DNA from: RGIG7213 sp045544195
GTDB taxonomy: Bacteria > Bacillota > Clostridia > Oscillospirales > CAG-272
Direction: 5' to 3'
Length of the DNA: 64,000 bases
Assembly (NCBI GenBank): GCA_045544195.1
Contig: JAZPYO010000062.1
Location: forward strand, 62,001 to 126,000
The notes beneath the pieces were generated by a model. It made no database searches and was not told where the DNA came from. It saw only the letters and a list, made by a program, of their open reading frames with translations. Positions 50,226-59,565 of the stretch are shown here, one piece after another (the stretch's first letter is position 1; each line of letters begins with the position of its first letter). Position numbers and translations under genes: made by a program.

Positions 50226-53200
50226 TTACATCGTGATAGTGCCGTCGAATACCGATTCAACAGCGCCTGTCAGTGTTACCTTGCCGTTTGCATAATTAAC
50301 GATAAGATCACCGCCGCGAAGCTTGACTGTTATGTCCTTGCCCTCCTCGCAGTAGCCGTTAACAACTGCTGCTATCGCCGCAGCGCACGCACCTGTACCG
50401 CAAGAAAGTGTTTCGCCGTTTCCACGCTCCCATACACGCATTTTAAGAGTACTCTTGTTAACTACTCTTACAAATTCCGTGTTGACTCTTTCAGGGAAGT
50501 ATTTGCAGTTTTCAAACGCTGTGCCAACCTCTTCAACATTTACGGCATCTACACTGTCGCAGAATATTACGCAGTGGGGGTTTCCTACTGAAAGGCATGT
50601 TACATTGTATTCATTGCCGTTTATAGTGACCTTCTGGTCGATTATTTCATCACCCTCAAGCGTTGTGGGAACATCGCTTGCCTTGAGTGAAACCATACCC
50701 ATATCACCGCTGACGGAACGAACAAGACCGCCGTAAATATACAAACGCAAATGCTTTATTCCGCTTTCCGTTTCAATATCAAGCTCTTCCTTGTCGGTTA
50801 TTCCGTTATCGTAAAGGTATTTCGCAACACAGCGTACGCTGTTTCCTGCCATTTTGCCTTCGCTGCCGTCTTTGTTGAATATTCTGATCTTTGCGTCAGC
50901 CACACGCGACTTTTCTATAAGCACGATACCGTCTGCGCCTACGCCGTAATTTCTGTCGCATACAGAGATGGTAAGTGATTCAGGGCATGTGATCTCGCCG
51001 CTTGTGTTATCGAAGAACAGGTAGTCATTACCGCACGCCTGCAGTTTTGAAAATGACAGCTTCTTACGCTCTGTACGCATATTGTTGATGTCTACCAGCT
51101 CCGTATTGTAAAGTGTGAAGCGGGAAGCGACAATGTCAGCCAAAGCATTAGCTGTATCGAGAGACGTCATACAAGCAACGCCTGCAAGCAGAGCCTTTCT
51201 GTGAAGATCTATGTAATCCTCCTGCGCCTGCTTTGTTTTTGCTCCCGTGTAAACGATGAGTTTTATCTTTTCATCATCAAGGAGCTTCGTTGCCTGAGCG
51301 AGCTTGGAATAGTCATCCGTGTCGCCTATTATGCCGACTTCGATGCCGCCCAATGCAGATATTGCTGCTGCCGTTCCTTTTGTTGCATATATATTCAGTC
51401 CGAGGTCTGCAAATTTCTTTGCCAGCTTAACGATCTCAAATTTATCATTGTCACCTACCGTTATATATACGCCGTCATTTTTGCCGATATCCATACGGAA
51501 GCCTGCGGATACCATACCCTTGAACAGTGCTTCTGTGAGGTTTTTACCGACACCGAGAACCTCACCGGTTGATTTCATCTCCGGACCGAGCGATGAGTTA
51601 ACGTCGGAAAGCTTTTCAAACGAGAATACAGGAACCTTTACTGCCACATACGGCGGTATCTTATAAAGTCCGCTTTCATAGCCAAGCTCCTTAAGCGTTG
51701 CTCCGAGCATTACTCTTGATGCAATATCGACCATAGGAATGCCTGTAACCTTGCTTATGTAGGGAATCGTACGTGATGCTCTGGGGTTTACCTCGATAAC
51801 GTACAGCTCGCCTTCATAAATGAGGTACTGTATATTTACAAGTCCCTTTGTTCCGAGGGATTTTGACAAAAGAGTGGAGCATTCAATAATTCTGTGAATG
51901 AGCTTATCGGAAATGCTTTGAGGGGGATATATGGCAATAGAGTCGCCGCTGTGAACACCTGCGCGCTCAATATGCTCCATAATACCCGGGATAAGTACAT
52001 CCTCTCCGTCGGATATTACATCGACCTCAAGCTCCGTGCCGCACATATACTTGTCTATAAGCACGGGATTTTCTATATCGTGAGACAGTATAAGCTCCAT
52101 ATACTGCTTGACATCCTCATCCGTATATGCGATCGTCATATTCTGACCGCCAATAACGTATGAAGGGCGGAGAAGCACAGGATATTTTATTGAGTTTGCT
52201 GCATCCAATGCCTCCTGCATCGTCATAACGCCCAATCCCTTAGGACGCTTGATGCCGTGGGAGTTAAGCAGAGCATCGAATTTTTCTCTGTCTTCCGCAA
52301 GGTCAATACCCTCAGCAGATGTTCCGAGTATCTTTATGCCCGAATCACTGAGATACTTAACGAGCTTTATAGCCGTTTGACCGCCGAACGCCACAACGAC
52401 TCCTATCGGCTTTTCAACCTGGATAACGCCCATTACATCCTCAGGCGACAACGGCTCAAAATACAGTCTGTCAGAAACGTCAAAGTCGGTTGAAACTGTT
52501 TCGGGGTTATTATTTATGATTATGACCTCATATCCCAGCTCACGCAGTGTTTTGGCACAGTGAACGGACGAATAGTCAAATTCGATACCCTGACCTATAC
52601 GGATAGGACCTGAACCGAGAACTATTATCTTTTCTCTGCCCGTCTGTGCTTTGGGACGTGCTTCGCATTCCTTGCCGTATACCGAGTAGAAATACGGTGT
52701 TTTTGCCGCAAATTCACCTGCACAGGTGTCAACCGTTTTATATACGGGATACAGCTTTTCTTCTGTTGCTTTGCCTGATATTCTTTCTATTGCCTTATCT
52801 GTATAGCCAAGGCGCTTGCCCTGCATATAAAGCTCGGCATCCAACGTATCAGCCTTTGATATCTGCTCTTCATATTTAACAAGACGGTTGATCTTGTTGA
52901 TGAAGAATTTGTCGATCTTTGTGATGTCGTTGATCTCGTCAACGGAAACACCGCGGCGTAATGCCTCATAAACTGCAAAAATTCTGACATCGTCTATATC
53001 GTGCAGCTTTTTCTTTATATCCTCGCAATCGTCAAGCGCGGGCATATGTAAGGTGTCAAGAGAAAGCTCTGCGCCTCTTATAGCCTTCATCAAGGCAGCT
53101 TCAAAGCTGTCGCCTATTGCCATAACCTCGCCCGTTGCCTTCATCTGTGTACCGAGCTTTCTTGAAGCGTAGGGGAATTTATCAAAGGGCCATTTCGGCA

Positions 53201-54269
53201 TTTTCAAAACTACGTAGTCAACGGTGGGCTCAAAGCAAGCACACGTGATACCTGTAACATCGTTGGGGATCTCATCAAGCGTATAGCCGAGGGCGATCTT
53301 TGATGTTACCTTTGCTATCGGATAACCCGTAGCCTTACTTGCAAGAGCTGATGAACGTGAAACTCTGGGGTTTACCTCGATAACGAAATAATCGTCACTG
53401 TACGGATCAAGAGCAAATTGGCAGTTACATCCGCCTTCTATCTTGAGTGCGGCGATTATATTGAGTGCCGCAGTGCTGAGCATTGTGTATTCCTTATCGG
53501 TGAGTGTGATAGCAGGAGCAACAACTATGCTGTCACCTGTATGCACGCCGACGGGGTCTACATTTTCCATAGAGCAAACGGTGATAACATTTCCTGCACC
53601 GTCGCGCATAACCTCAAATTCGACTTCTTTATATCCGAAGATATACTTTTCAACGAGGATCTGGTGAATGGGTGACATATTAAGACCGTTGTTAGCGGTT
53701 ACGCGAAGCTGTTCTTCGTTATACGCAACGCCGCCGCCTGCTCCGCCGAGTGTAAAAGCAGGTCTGATGATTACAGGATAGCCTATGCGGCTTGCAATTT
53801 CGGCTGCTTCATCTACGTTGTGTGTAGTATCTGAGGGAATACAGGGCTGGTTGATCTCATCCATCGTATCCTTGAAGCGCTGTCTGTCCTCTGCGCGAAT
53901 GATCGCTTCAGCGTTAGTGCCGATAAGTCTTACGTTGTGCTTTTGTAAAAAGCCTTCCTTGTAAAGCTGCATTGCGATCGTAAGTCCGGTCTGACCGCCG
54001 AGACCTGCAAGTAAGCTGTCGGGCTTTTCCTTGAGGATTATTCTTTTGATCGTCTCTGTGTTGAGGGGTTCGAGATATATCTCGTTTGCCATTGAGAAGT
54101 CAGTCATGATCGTAGCAGGGTTGCAGTTGACCAGAACTGCCTCTATACCTTCGGATTTCAACACGCGGCATGCTTGTGCGCCGGCGTAGTCAAATTCCGC
54201 TGCCTGACCGATGACGATAGGTCCTGAGCCTATTACGAGAACTTTTTTAATACTTAGATCCTTCGGCAT
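50226..54269 (-). CDS. carB-dapF: Carbamoyl-phosphate synthase large chain fused to diaminopimelate epimerase
   Basis: Residues ~1-1063 are a complete CarB: first ATP-grasp half (VLVIGSGPIVIGQAAEFDYA, FTLGGAGGGVAYN, FVIEVNPRVSRSSALASKAT), second half (IIVLGSGPIRIGQGIEFDYS, PSYVIGGQNMTIAY, VIEVNPRASRTIPYISKVTG) and the C-terminal allosteric domain. Residues ~1064-1347 (284 aa, full length) are DapF: LSFSKLQACGNDYLFFDN, YGVGADGIVLIE, GNPHCVIFCD, PERVNTEFV and the second Cys box GETLSCGTGACA. No stop lies between them, and no ribosome site precedes the internal ATG at 51080. In DapF the first catalytic Cys is Ala1141 (KMAGNSVRC). CarB makes carbamoyl phosphate for arginine and pyrimidines; DapF makes meso-diaminopimelate for lysine and wall. 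It ends the arginine operon. Confidence 0.95.
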   Translation of the reverse strand: MPKDLSIKKVLVIGSGPIVIGQAAEFDYAGAQACRVLKSEGIEAVLVNCNPATIMTDFSMANEIYLEPLNTETIKRIILKEKPDSLLAGLGGQTGLTIAMQLYKEGFLQKHNVRLIGTNAEAIIRAEDRQRFKDTMDEINQPCIPSDTTHNVDEAAEIASRIGYPVIIRPAFTLGGAGGGVAYNEEQLRVTANNGLNMSPIHQILVEKYIFGYKEVEFEVMRDGAGNVITVCSMENVDPVGVHTGDSIVVAPAITLTDKEYTMLSTAALNIIAALKIEGGCNCQFALDPYSDDYFVIEVNPRVSRSSALASKATGYPIAKVTSKIALGYTLDEIPNDVTGITCACFEPTVDYVVLKMPKWPFDKFPYASRKLGTQMKATGEVMAIGDSFEAALMKAIRGAELSLDTLHMPALDDCEDIKKKLHDIDDVRIFAVYEALRRGVSVDEINDITKIDKFFINKINRLVKYEEQISKADTLDAELYMQGKRLGYTDKAIERISGKATEEKLYPVYKTVDTCAGEFAAKTPYFYSVYGKECEARPKAQTGREKIIVLGSGPIRIGQGIEFDYSSVHCAKTLRELGYEVIIINNNPETVSTDFDVSDRLYFEPLSPEDVMGVIQVEKPIGVVVAFGGQTAIKLVKYLSDSGIKILGTSAEGIDLAEDREKFDALLNSHGIKRPKGLGVMTMQEALDAANSIKYPVLLRPSYVIGGQNMTIAYTDEDVKQYMELILSHDIENPVLIDKYMCGTELEVDVISDGEDVLIPGIMEHIERAGVHSGDSIAIYPPQSISDKLIHRIIECSTLLSKSLGTKGLVNIQYLIYEGELYVIEVNPRASRTIPYISKVTGIPMVDIASRVMLGATLKELGYESGLYKIPPYVAVKVPVFSFEKLSDVNSSLGPEMKSTGEVLGVGKNLTEALFKGMVSAGFRMDIGKNDGVYITVGDNDKFEIVKLAKKFADLGLNIYATKGTAAAISALGGIEVGIIGDTDDYSKLAQATKLLDDEKIKLIVYTGAKTKQAQEDYIDLHRKALLAGVACMTSLDTANALADIVASRFTLYNTELVDINNMRTERKKLSFSKLQACGNDYLFFDNTSGEITCPESLTISVCDRNYGVGADGIVLIEKSRVADAKIRIFNKDGSEGKMAGNSVRCVAKYLYDNGITDKEELDIETESGIKHLRLYIYGGLVRSVSGDMGMVSLKASDVPTTLEGDEIIDQKVTINGNEYNVTCLSVGNPHCVIFCDSVDAVNVEEVGTAFENCKYFPERVNTEFVRVVNKSTLKMRVWERGNGETLSCGTGACAAAIAAVVNGYCEEGKDITVKLRGGDLIVNYANGKVTLTGAVESVFDGTITM

Positions 54270-54286
54270 AATTCAATCCCTCCCTA

Positions 54287-55345
54287 TCAGTTGTTTCCAA
54301 GCATTGAAACGAATCTGTCATATACGAAAGCTGTGTCCGCCGGGGCGGAATTGTCTTGCGGTATAAACTGAACCGAGAAAGACGGGTGGGATAAATATCT
54401 TATTCCCTCAACATCCTTATCATTCGCATTTATAAAAGATATGACCGCAATGCTATCATTTACCGTTTCGGCTGCTACCGTGTAGCCATGGTTCTGATGT
54501 GTTATATATGTTTTTTCTCCGTCAAGATCACGCACAGGCAGGTTTGCTCCCCTGTGTCCTGTTTTAACGGGAGTTGTTTTCATGCCGTTTGCAATAGCGA
54601 GCAGCTGATGACCGAGACCGCATGCAAATATCGGCAGCTTGCCCATTATTTTTTTGATCTCATCTGCCTGCTCTGTATAGTCGGCGGGATCTCCGGGTCC
54701 GTCTGAAAGAATCACGCCGTCATATCCGCCGTTCAGAATTTCCTCTGCTTTTGTATTGTATGGCAGAACGGTTACGCTGCAGCGCCTGTCAACAAGTCTT
54801 TCGGCAACATCGCGTACAGATCCGTAGCTTATCATTGCAATATTATATTGTGAAGCCTTTGCTTTAAGCGTGTACGATTCCGAGCATGCAGAGCCGACCT
54901 TTGATGCCTTCTTAAACGCTTTTGCTGCATTCAAGGCTTTTTCGGGGGTCGTTGCGATCGCCGCATTCATTGAACCTTCGTCTCTGAGTGTGCGTGTGAT
55001 CTCGCGAGTGTCAACTCCGTAAAGGGCGCATACGCCTTTGTTATTCAGATAATCTGAAAGCTTGCCCTGGCAGTTATGGTTTGAGGGCTCTTCAACGATC
55101 TCCATCGTTACGTATGCTGCCGGATAAGCGTTTTGCTCATTCATACCCGGAATAATTCCGCAAGCGCCTGCCAAAGGGAATGTCTGAATTACGATCTGAC
55201 CTATATTGCAAGGATCGCATAATACGTTGTTGTATCCCACAACACCCGTTGTAAATACTGCTTCGCCCGCAGCATTTTCGATATCGGTGGCAAAGTATCC
55301 ACTAAAAACTTTGCCGTTTTCGAGAGCAAGATAACCTTTTTTCAT
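54287..55345 (-). CDS. carA: Carbamoyl-phosphate synthase small chain, glutaminase triad lost
   Basis: The N-terminal domain is normal (FTTGVVGYNNVLCDPCNIGQ, VEEPSNHNCQGKLSDYL, YGVDTREITRTLRDEGSM). The class I glutaminase domain keeps DGVILSDGPGDPADY, GHRGANLPV and THQNHGYTVA, but its catalytic residues are changed. The usual GICLGHQ elbow reads FACGLGHQ, so Gly243 is at the nucleophile place and a Cys is one position early. The usual VQYHPEA reads VQFIPQD, so His is Ile328 and Glu is Gln330. Glutamine hydrolysis should be impossible; the subunit may still be needed to support CarB with free ammonia. It lies 17 bases upstream of carB/dapF in the operon. Confidence 0.95.
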   Translation of the reverse strand: MKKGYLALENGKVFSGYFATDIENAAGEAVFTTGVVGYNNVLCDPCNIGQIVIQTFPLAGACGIIPGMNEQNAYPAAYVTMEIVEEPSNHNCQGKLSDYLNNKGVCALYGVDTREITRTLRDEGSMNAAIATTPEKALNAAKAFKKASKVGSACSESYTLKAKASQYNIAMISYGSVRDVAERLVDRRCSVTVLPYNTKAEEILNGGYDGVILSDGPGDPADYTEQADEIKKIMGKLPIFACGLGHQLLAIANGMKTTPVKTGHRGANLPVRDLDGEKTYITHQNHGYTVAAETVNDSIAVISFINANDKDVEGIRYLSHPSFSVQFIPQDNSAPADTAFVYDRFVSMLGNN

Positions 55346-55368
55346 ATTTTTAATATCCTTTCGGCATA

Positions 55369-56271
55369 TTATTTCATAAGTAAGACCATAACCGCTTTCT
55401 GTGCGTGCAGGCGGTTTTCTGCTTCATCGAATATTTCATTTGCGTGAGCTTCAAATACATCTGCTGTTATTTCCTCACCCTTATGAGCGGGCAGACAGTG
55501 AAGTACCATAACGCCGTCGTTTGCCTGTGCGCATACATCTGCGTTTATTTGATAGCCTTCAAATGCTATGCGGCGCTTTGCGGCTTCACCCTCCTGGCCC
55601 ATAGATGCCCATACGTCAGTGTAAAGCACGTCAGCGCCCTTGGCAGCTGCCATAATGTCGGATGTGCATATGAACCTTCCGTTCTGCTCTGCCCATGCGA
55701 TTATGTCACTGTCGGGCTTGTAATTATCAGGGCAGGCGATAGCAACCTCCATGCCGCATTTGATACAGCCGACAATAAGAGAGTTTGCCATATTGTTTCC
55801 GTCTCCGATGAATGTCAGCTTTTTTCCCTCAAGCGAGCCCTTATATTCTCTTATCGTCATAAGATCGGCAAGCACCTGACAGGGATGCGCGTAATCTGTA
55901 AGACCGTTTATTATCGGAATAGAGCCTACGGCAGCCATTTCCTCTACCTCACTCTGATCGAAGGTCCTTATCATGATTCCGTCAAGATATCTTGAAAGAA
56001 CTCTGATCGTATCCGCCGTGTCCTCGCCTCTGCCTATCTGAAGATCATTCGAGGAAAGAAACAGTCCCTGACCGCCAAGCTCATACATACCGACCTCAAA
56101 CGATACTCTTGTACGTGTCGAGGATTTGCGGAATATCATACCGAGCGTTTTGCCCTTGAGGATATGGTGCTGAATGCCGTTCTTGCGCTCATACTTGAGC
56201 TTGTCTGCAAGATCGAGTATTTCCGTGAACTCAGCGGAGCTGAGATCGGAAAGCTTAAGTAAATGTTTCAT
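55369..56271 (-). CDS. argF: Ornithine carbamoyltransferase
   Basis: The carbamoyl-phosphate site is FRKSSTRTRVSFEVGMYELG (STRTR near residue 53), followed by MIRTFDQSEVEEMA, DYAHPCQVLADLMTI (HPCQ) and the ornithine loop DVWASMGQE and VLHCLPAHKGEEI (HCLP). It makes citrulline from ornithine and carbamoyl phosphate. The length of 300 aa is typical. It stands directly before carA, which with CarB makes its substrate. Confidence 0.97.
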   Translation of the reverse strand: MKHLLKLSDLSSAEFTEILDLADKLKYERKNGIQHHILKGKTLGMIFRKSSTRTRVSFEVGMYELGGQGLFLSSNDLQIGRGEDTADTIRVLSRYLDGIMIRTFDQSEVEEMAAVGSIPIINGLTDYAHPCQVLADLMTIREYKGSLEGKKLTFIGDGNNMANSLIVGCIKCGMEVAIACPDNYKPDSDIIAWAEQNGRFICTSDIMAAAKGADVLYTDVWASMGQEGEAAKRRIAFEGYQINADVCAQANDGVMVLHCLPAHKGEEITADVFEAHANEIFDEAENRLHAQKAVMVLLMK

Positions 56272-56296
56272 ATCAATCTTCCTTTATCTATGGAGT

Positions 56297-57457
56297 TTAT
56301 TTATCTATATTGGCACATATAATATCCATGGCTTTTTCAAGCTCGGCAAAGGATATATTCAGCGCAGGTGTCAGACGGAGCTTGTCCTTTGCGGTAAGCG
56401 GTAAAACGCCGTCCTTTATACAGTCAAGGCATAGTTGCTTTGCATCCTTCGTTGTTTTAACTCCTATAAGCAAGCCCATTCCGCTTACGCTTTCGGTGTT
56501 TTTGCATTCCTTAAGACGAAGGATCATATATTGGCTTTTCTTTTCAACGTCAGAAAGCAGCTTTTCATCAATTCTTGATATAATGCTGTACGCGCCCGCC
56601 GCACAAACGGGATTTCCGCCGAAGGTCGAGCCGTGTGATGACGGACCGTATGTATTTTCTACCTTTTCACCGAGCAATATTGCACCTATCGGCAAGCCTC
56701 CGCCAAGTCCCTTTGCGGTGGAAACTATGTCGGGCTGAATACCGAAGCGCATATATGCGTAAAGGGCACCGCATCTGCCGTTGCCCGTTTGTACCTCATC
56801 CACGCAGAAAAGTATATCTTTTTCTGCACAGAGCTTATATATTTCATTAACATATTCCTTATCAAGCGGTAAAACACCGCCCTCACCCTGAACGAGCTCG
56901 ACCATAACGGCGCAAACGTCATCCGTCATAAGAGCCTTTGTTGCCTCTATGTCGTTTGCGGGAGCGAATACGAAGCCCTCGGTAAAGGGAAAGAAATAGT
57001 TGTGGAAAACGTCCTGTCCCGTTGCGGAAAGAGTCGTTACCGTTCTTCCGTGGAAGGAATTTACCAGCGTTATTATCTTATTTCTGCCCGTACCGTATTT
57101 GTCGAATGAATATTTGCGCGCAGCCTTTATCATACCCTCGTTCGCTTCCGCTCCCGAGTTTGCGAAAAATACCTTTTTCATGCCCGTTCTTTCGCAGAGC
57201 AATTCAGCCAGCTGCACCTGCGGTGCAGTATAATAAAGATTGGATGCATGGGCATAGCAGTTGAGCTGAGCTGTAACGGCGTTGATATATTCATCGTCAC
57301 AGTGGCCGAATGCAGTTGTAGCTATTCCTGCACCCATATCTATATACGACTTGCCGTCAACATCATAAACGGTGCTACCCTTTGCCTTGTCGAAGACAAC
57401 GGGAAATCTTCCGTACGTTGCGGCTATATATTTCTTATCATTTTCTATAATGTTCAT
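56297..57457 (-). CDS. argD: Acetylornithine aminotransferase
   Basis: A class III PLP aminotransferase: FDKAKGSTVYDVDGKSYIDM, GIATTAFGHCDDEYI, FFANSGAEANEGMIKAARKY, NSFHGRTVTTLSATG, LFCVDEVQTGNGRCG and the PLP-Lys in STAKGLGGGLPIGAIL. It converts N-acetylglutamate semialdehyde to N-acetylornithine, and may also serve in the lysine path as succinyl-DAP aminotransferase, which is of interest given the DapF fusion in this operon. Length (386 aa) is normal. Confidence 0.96.
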   Translation of the reverse strand: MNIIENDKKYIAATYGRFPVVFDKAKGSTVYDVDGKSYIDMGAGIATTAFGHCDDEYINAVTAQLNCYAHASNLYYTAPQVQLAELLCERTGMKKVFFANSGAEANEGMIKAARKYSFDKYGTGRNKIITLVNSFHGRTVTTLSATGQDVFHNYFFPFTEGFVFAPANDIEATKALMTDDVCAVMVELVQGEGGVLPLDKEYVNEIYKLCAEKDILFCVDEVQTGNGRCGALYAYMRFGIQPDIVSTAKGLGGGLPIGAILLGEKVENTYGPSSHGSTFGGNPVCAAGAYSIISRIDEKLLSDVEKKSQYMILRLKECKNTESVSGMGLLIGVKTTKDAKQLCLDCIKDGVLPLTAKDKLRLTPALNISFAELEKAMDIICANIDK

Positions 57458-57483
57458 TTTAAGTCCTCTTTATGAACAGGGAA

Positions 57484-58335
57484 TTATACGAACATAGTTC
57501 CCATGCCTTCATCTGTGAGCATTTCAACTATTATTGAATGCGTCACTCTTCCATCGATAACAAAAACCTTTTCAACACCGCTGTTTACGGCATCAACACA
57601 GCACTGTACCTTCGGTATCATACCGCCCGATATTATGCCATCGTCGAAAAGCTTTGCCGCTTCAGACGCCTTTATAACCGGTATCAGTGATGACGGGTCG
57701 TCCTTATCCTTCAGTATGCCGCTTATATCGGTCATTGAAATGAGGCTTGTCGCTTTCAGCGCAGAGGCGATCTTCGATGCCGCGGTATCAGCGTTAATAT
57801 TATAAACATTGCCCTCGTTGTCGCATCCGATGGTGGAAACTACGGGAATGTAGCCTTTATCCAGAACATCCTGAATGGGTGCTATGTTCACGGTCGTTAT
57901 TTCGCCTGCATATCCGAGCTCGTCCGATATGGGACGAGCCTGAAGCATATGTCCGTCAATACCCGAAAGACCTATTGCCTTGCCGCCTGTGTTTTCAAGG
58001 AGATTTACAAGACTTTTATTGATCTTGCCTGCCAGAACCATCTGAACGACCTGTGCCGTATCGGCATCCGTTACACGCAGACCGTTTATAAAACGGCTTT
58101 CCATATTCATTTTGTTAAGTGTTTCTGTGATCTCAGGACCGCCGCCGTGAACGAGAACTACTCTGACGCCTATGAGCGATAACAGAACGATGTCGCCCAT
58201 AACAGCCTTTTTAAGCTCCTCGTTTATCATAGCATTACCGCCGTATTTTATTACGACGGTCTTGTTGTAATACTCTTTTATGTAGGGCAGAGCAGTAATA
58301 AGAACCTCTGCCCTTTGTGAATTGTTTATATCCAT
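57484..58335 (-). CDS. argB: Acetylglutamate kinase
   Basis: The amino-acid-kinase fold is shown by VVIKYGGNAMINEELKKAVM, VVLVHGGGPEITETLNKMN, SRFINGLRVTDADTAQVVQM and NADTAASKIASALKATSLI. I start at the ATG at 58335 (MDINNSQRAEVLI), which overlaps the argJ stop as TAATG. A start 57 bases upstream lies in argJ and adds non-family residues. The resulting 283 aa is normal. A conserved N-terminal helix (residues 1-20) suggests the arginine-inhibited hexamer type. Confidence 0.95.
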   Translation of the reverse strand: MDINNSQRAEVLITALPYIKEYYNKTVVIKYGGNAMINEELKKAVMGDIVLLSLIGVRVVLVHGGGPEITETLNKMNMESRFINGLRVTDADTAQVVQMVLAGKINKSLVNLLENTGGKAIGLSGIDGHMLQARPISDELGYAGEITTVNIAPIQDVLDKGYIPVVSTIGCDNEGNVYNINADTAASKIASALKATSLISMTDISGILKDKDDPSSLIPVIKASEAAKLFDDGIISGGMIPKVQCCVDAVNSGVEKVFVIDGRVTHSIIVEMLTDEGMGTMFV

Positions 58336-59549
58336 TATGTCCTGTAATCTCCGTTTATTTTTACGTAATCGTACGTCAGATCGCAGCCCCAAGCCGTAGC
58401 AACGTCTCTGCCCATATTAAGACAGATGTATATCTGTATTTCGTCCTGAAGGAGTATTTCCTTTGCCTTATCCTCATCAAAGGGAACTCCTGCGCCGTCC
58501 TTGCAAACGGCGATCTCACCCTTGCGTGAAGCGAAATACACATCGGTCTTGTCTACATTTACTGCCTGTCCGCTGTATCCTATAGCACAAAGAACGCGTC
58601 CCCAGTTTGCGTCTGCGCCGAACATTGCAGCTTTTACAAGTGAGGAGCAAATAACGGATTTTGCGACTGCTCTTGCACATTCCTTATCGGGAGCTGTTGT
58701 AACGATGCACTCAATGAGCTTCGTTGCACCCTCGCCGTCCTTTGCGATCGCGCGGCACAGCTTTTTGGTAACAGCCGCAAGAGCTTTTGTGAACTTTACG
58801 TATTCATCGTTCTTTTCGGTTATTTCATCGTTTCCCGCCATACCGTTTGCCATAATGCAAAGCATGTCGTTTGTTGATGTATCGCCGTCAACGCTTATCA
58901 TATTAAAGCTGTCGCATACGTCATCCGAAAGAGCCTGCTGCAAAAGTGCAGGGGAAATTGATGCATCCGTAGTTATGAATACGAGCATTGTAGCCATATT
59001 GGGATGTATCATACCCGAGCCCTTAGCAATGCCGCCTATGCGGCAGGTCTTGCCGCCCAATTCAAATTCGAGCGCGGTCTCCTTGAGTGCTACATCAGTT
59101 GTCATAATTGCGTGAGCGGCATCTGTGCTTCCCGTGCTTGAAAGAAGCTGAACAAGGTCAGGCATAGCCTTTTCCATAGGATCTGTGGATAAGGGCTGTC
59201 CGATAACGCCCGTTGAAGCGACTATAACGTCACTTGCCGATATTCCTGTGAACTGCTCAGTCAGAGCGCACATTTTTTCAGCGATCTGTATTCCGTCGGC
59301 ATTACAGGTATTGGCGTTTCCGCTATTGCATATCACAGCCTGAGAGATGCCGTTTTCAAGGTTTTTCTTTGTTACCTTGATGGGAGCGCCTTTAACGAGA
59401 TTTTGTGTATAAACTGCCGCTGATGCTGCTTTTACATCACTTACGATCAGTGCAAGATCTTTTTTTTCCTTGTTTTTTCTTATTCCGCAATGTATTCCCG
59501 CAGCCTTGAAGCCGGTAGCGGCACAAACGCCGCCGGATATATATTTCAT
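58335..59549 (-). CDS. argJ: Glutamate N-acetyltransferase / N-acetylglutamate synthase
   Basis: ArgJ marks are GFKAAGIHCGIRKNKKD-like start, AAVYTQNLVKGAP, CNSGNANTCNAD, and the self-cleavage site SGMIHPNMATMLVFITTDA with the nucleophile Thr after Ala. KDGEGATKLIECIV and GADANWGRVLCAIGYSG follow. It recycles the acetyl group from N-acetylornithine to glutamate and closes the cyclic arginine path; no argE or argA was seen. I start at the ATG at 59549 (MKYISGGVCAATG) behind AGAGAG; the longer frame adds 17 unrelated residues. Confidence 0.96.
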   Translation of the reverse strand: MKYISGGVCAATGFKAAGIHCGIRKNKEKKDLALIVSDVKAASAAVYTQNLVKGAPIKVTKKNLENGISQAVICNSGNANTCNADGIQIAEKMCALTEQFTGISASDVIVASTGVIGQPLSTDPMEKAMPDLVQLLSSTGSTDAAHAIMTTDVALKETALEFELGGKTCRIGGIAKGSGMIHPNMATMLVFITTDASISPALLQQALSDDVCDSFNMISVDGDTSTNDMLCIMANGMAGNDEITEKNDEYVKFTKALAAVTKKLCRAIAKDGEGATKLIECIVTTAPDKECARAVAKSVICSSLVKAAMFGADANWGRVLCAIGYSGQAVNVDKTDVYFASRKGEIAVCKDGAGVPFDEDKAKEILLQDEIQIYICLNMGRDVATAWGCDLTYDYVKINGDYRT

Positions 59550-59565
59550 CTGGTTTCTCTCTTTC

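Noticed and set aside
50226..51080. dapF as a separate gene with its own internal start
   Set aside because: No stop lies between the CarB and DapF parts and no ribosome site precedes the internal ATG, so fusion is the simpler reading.
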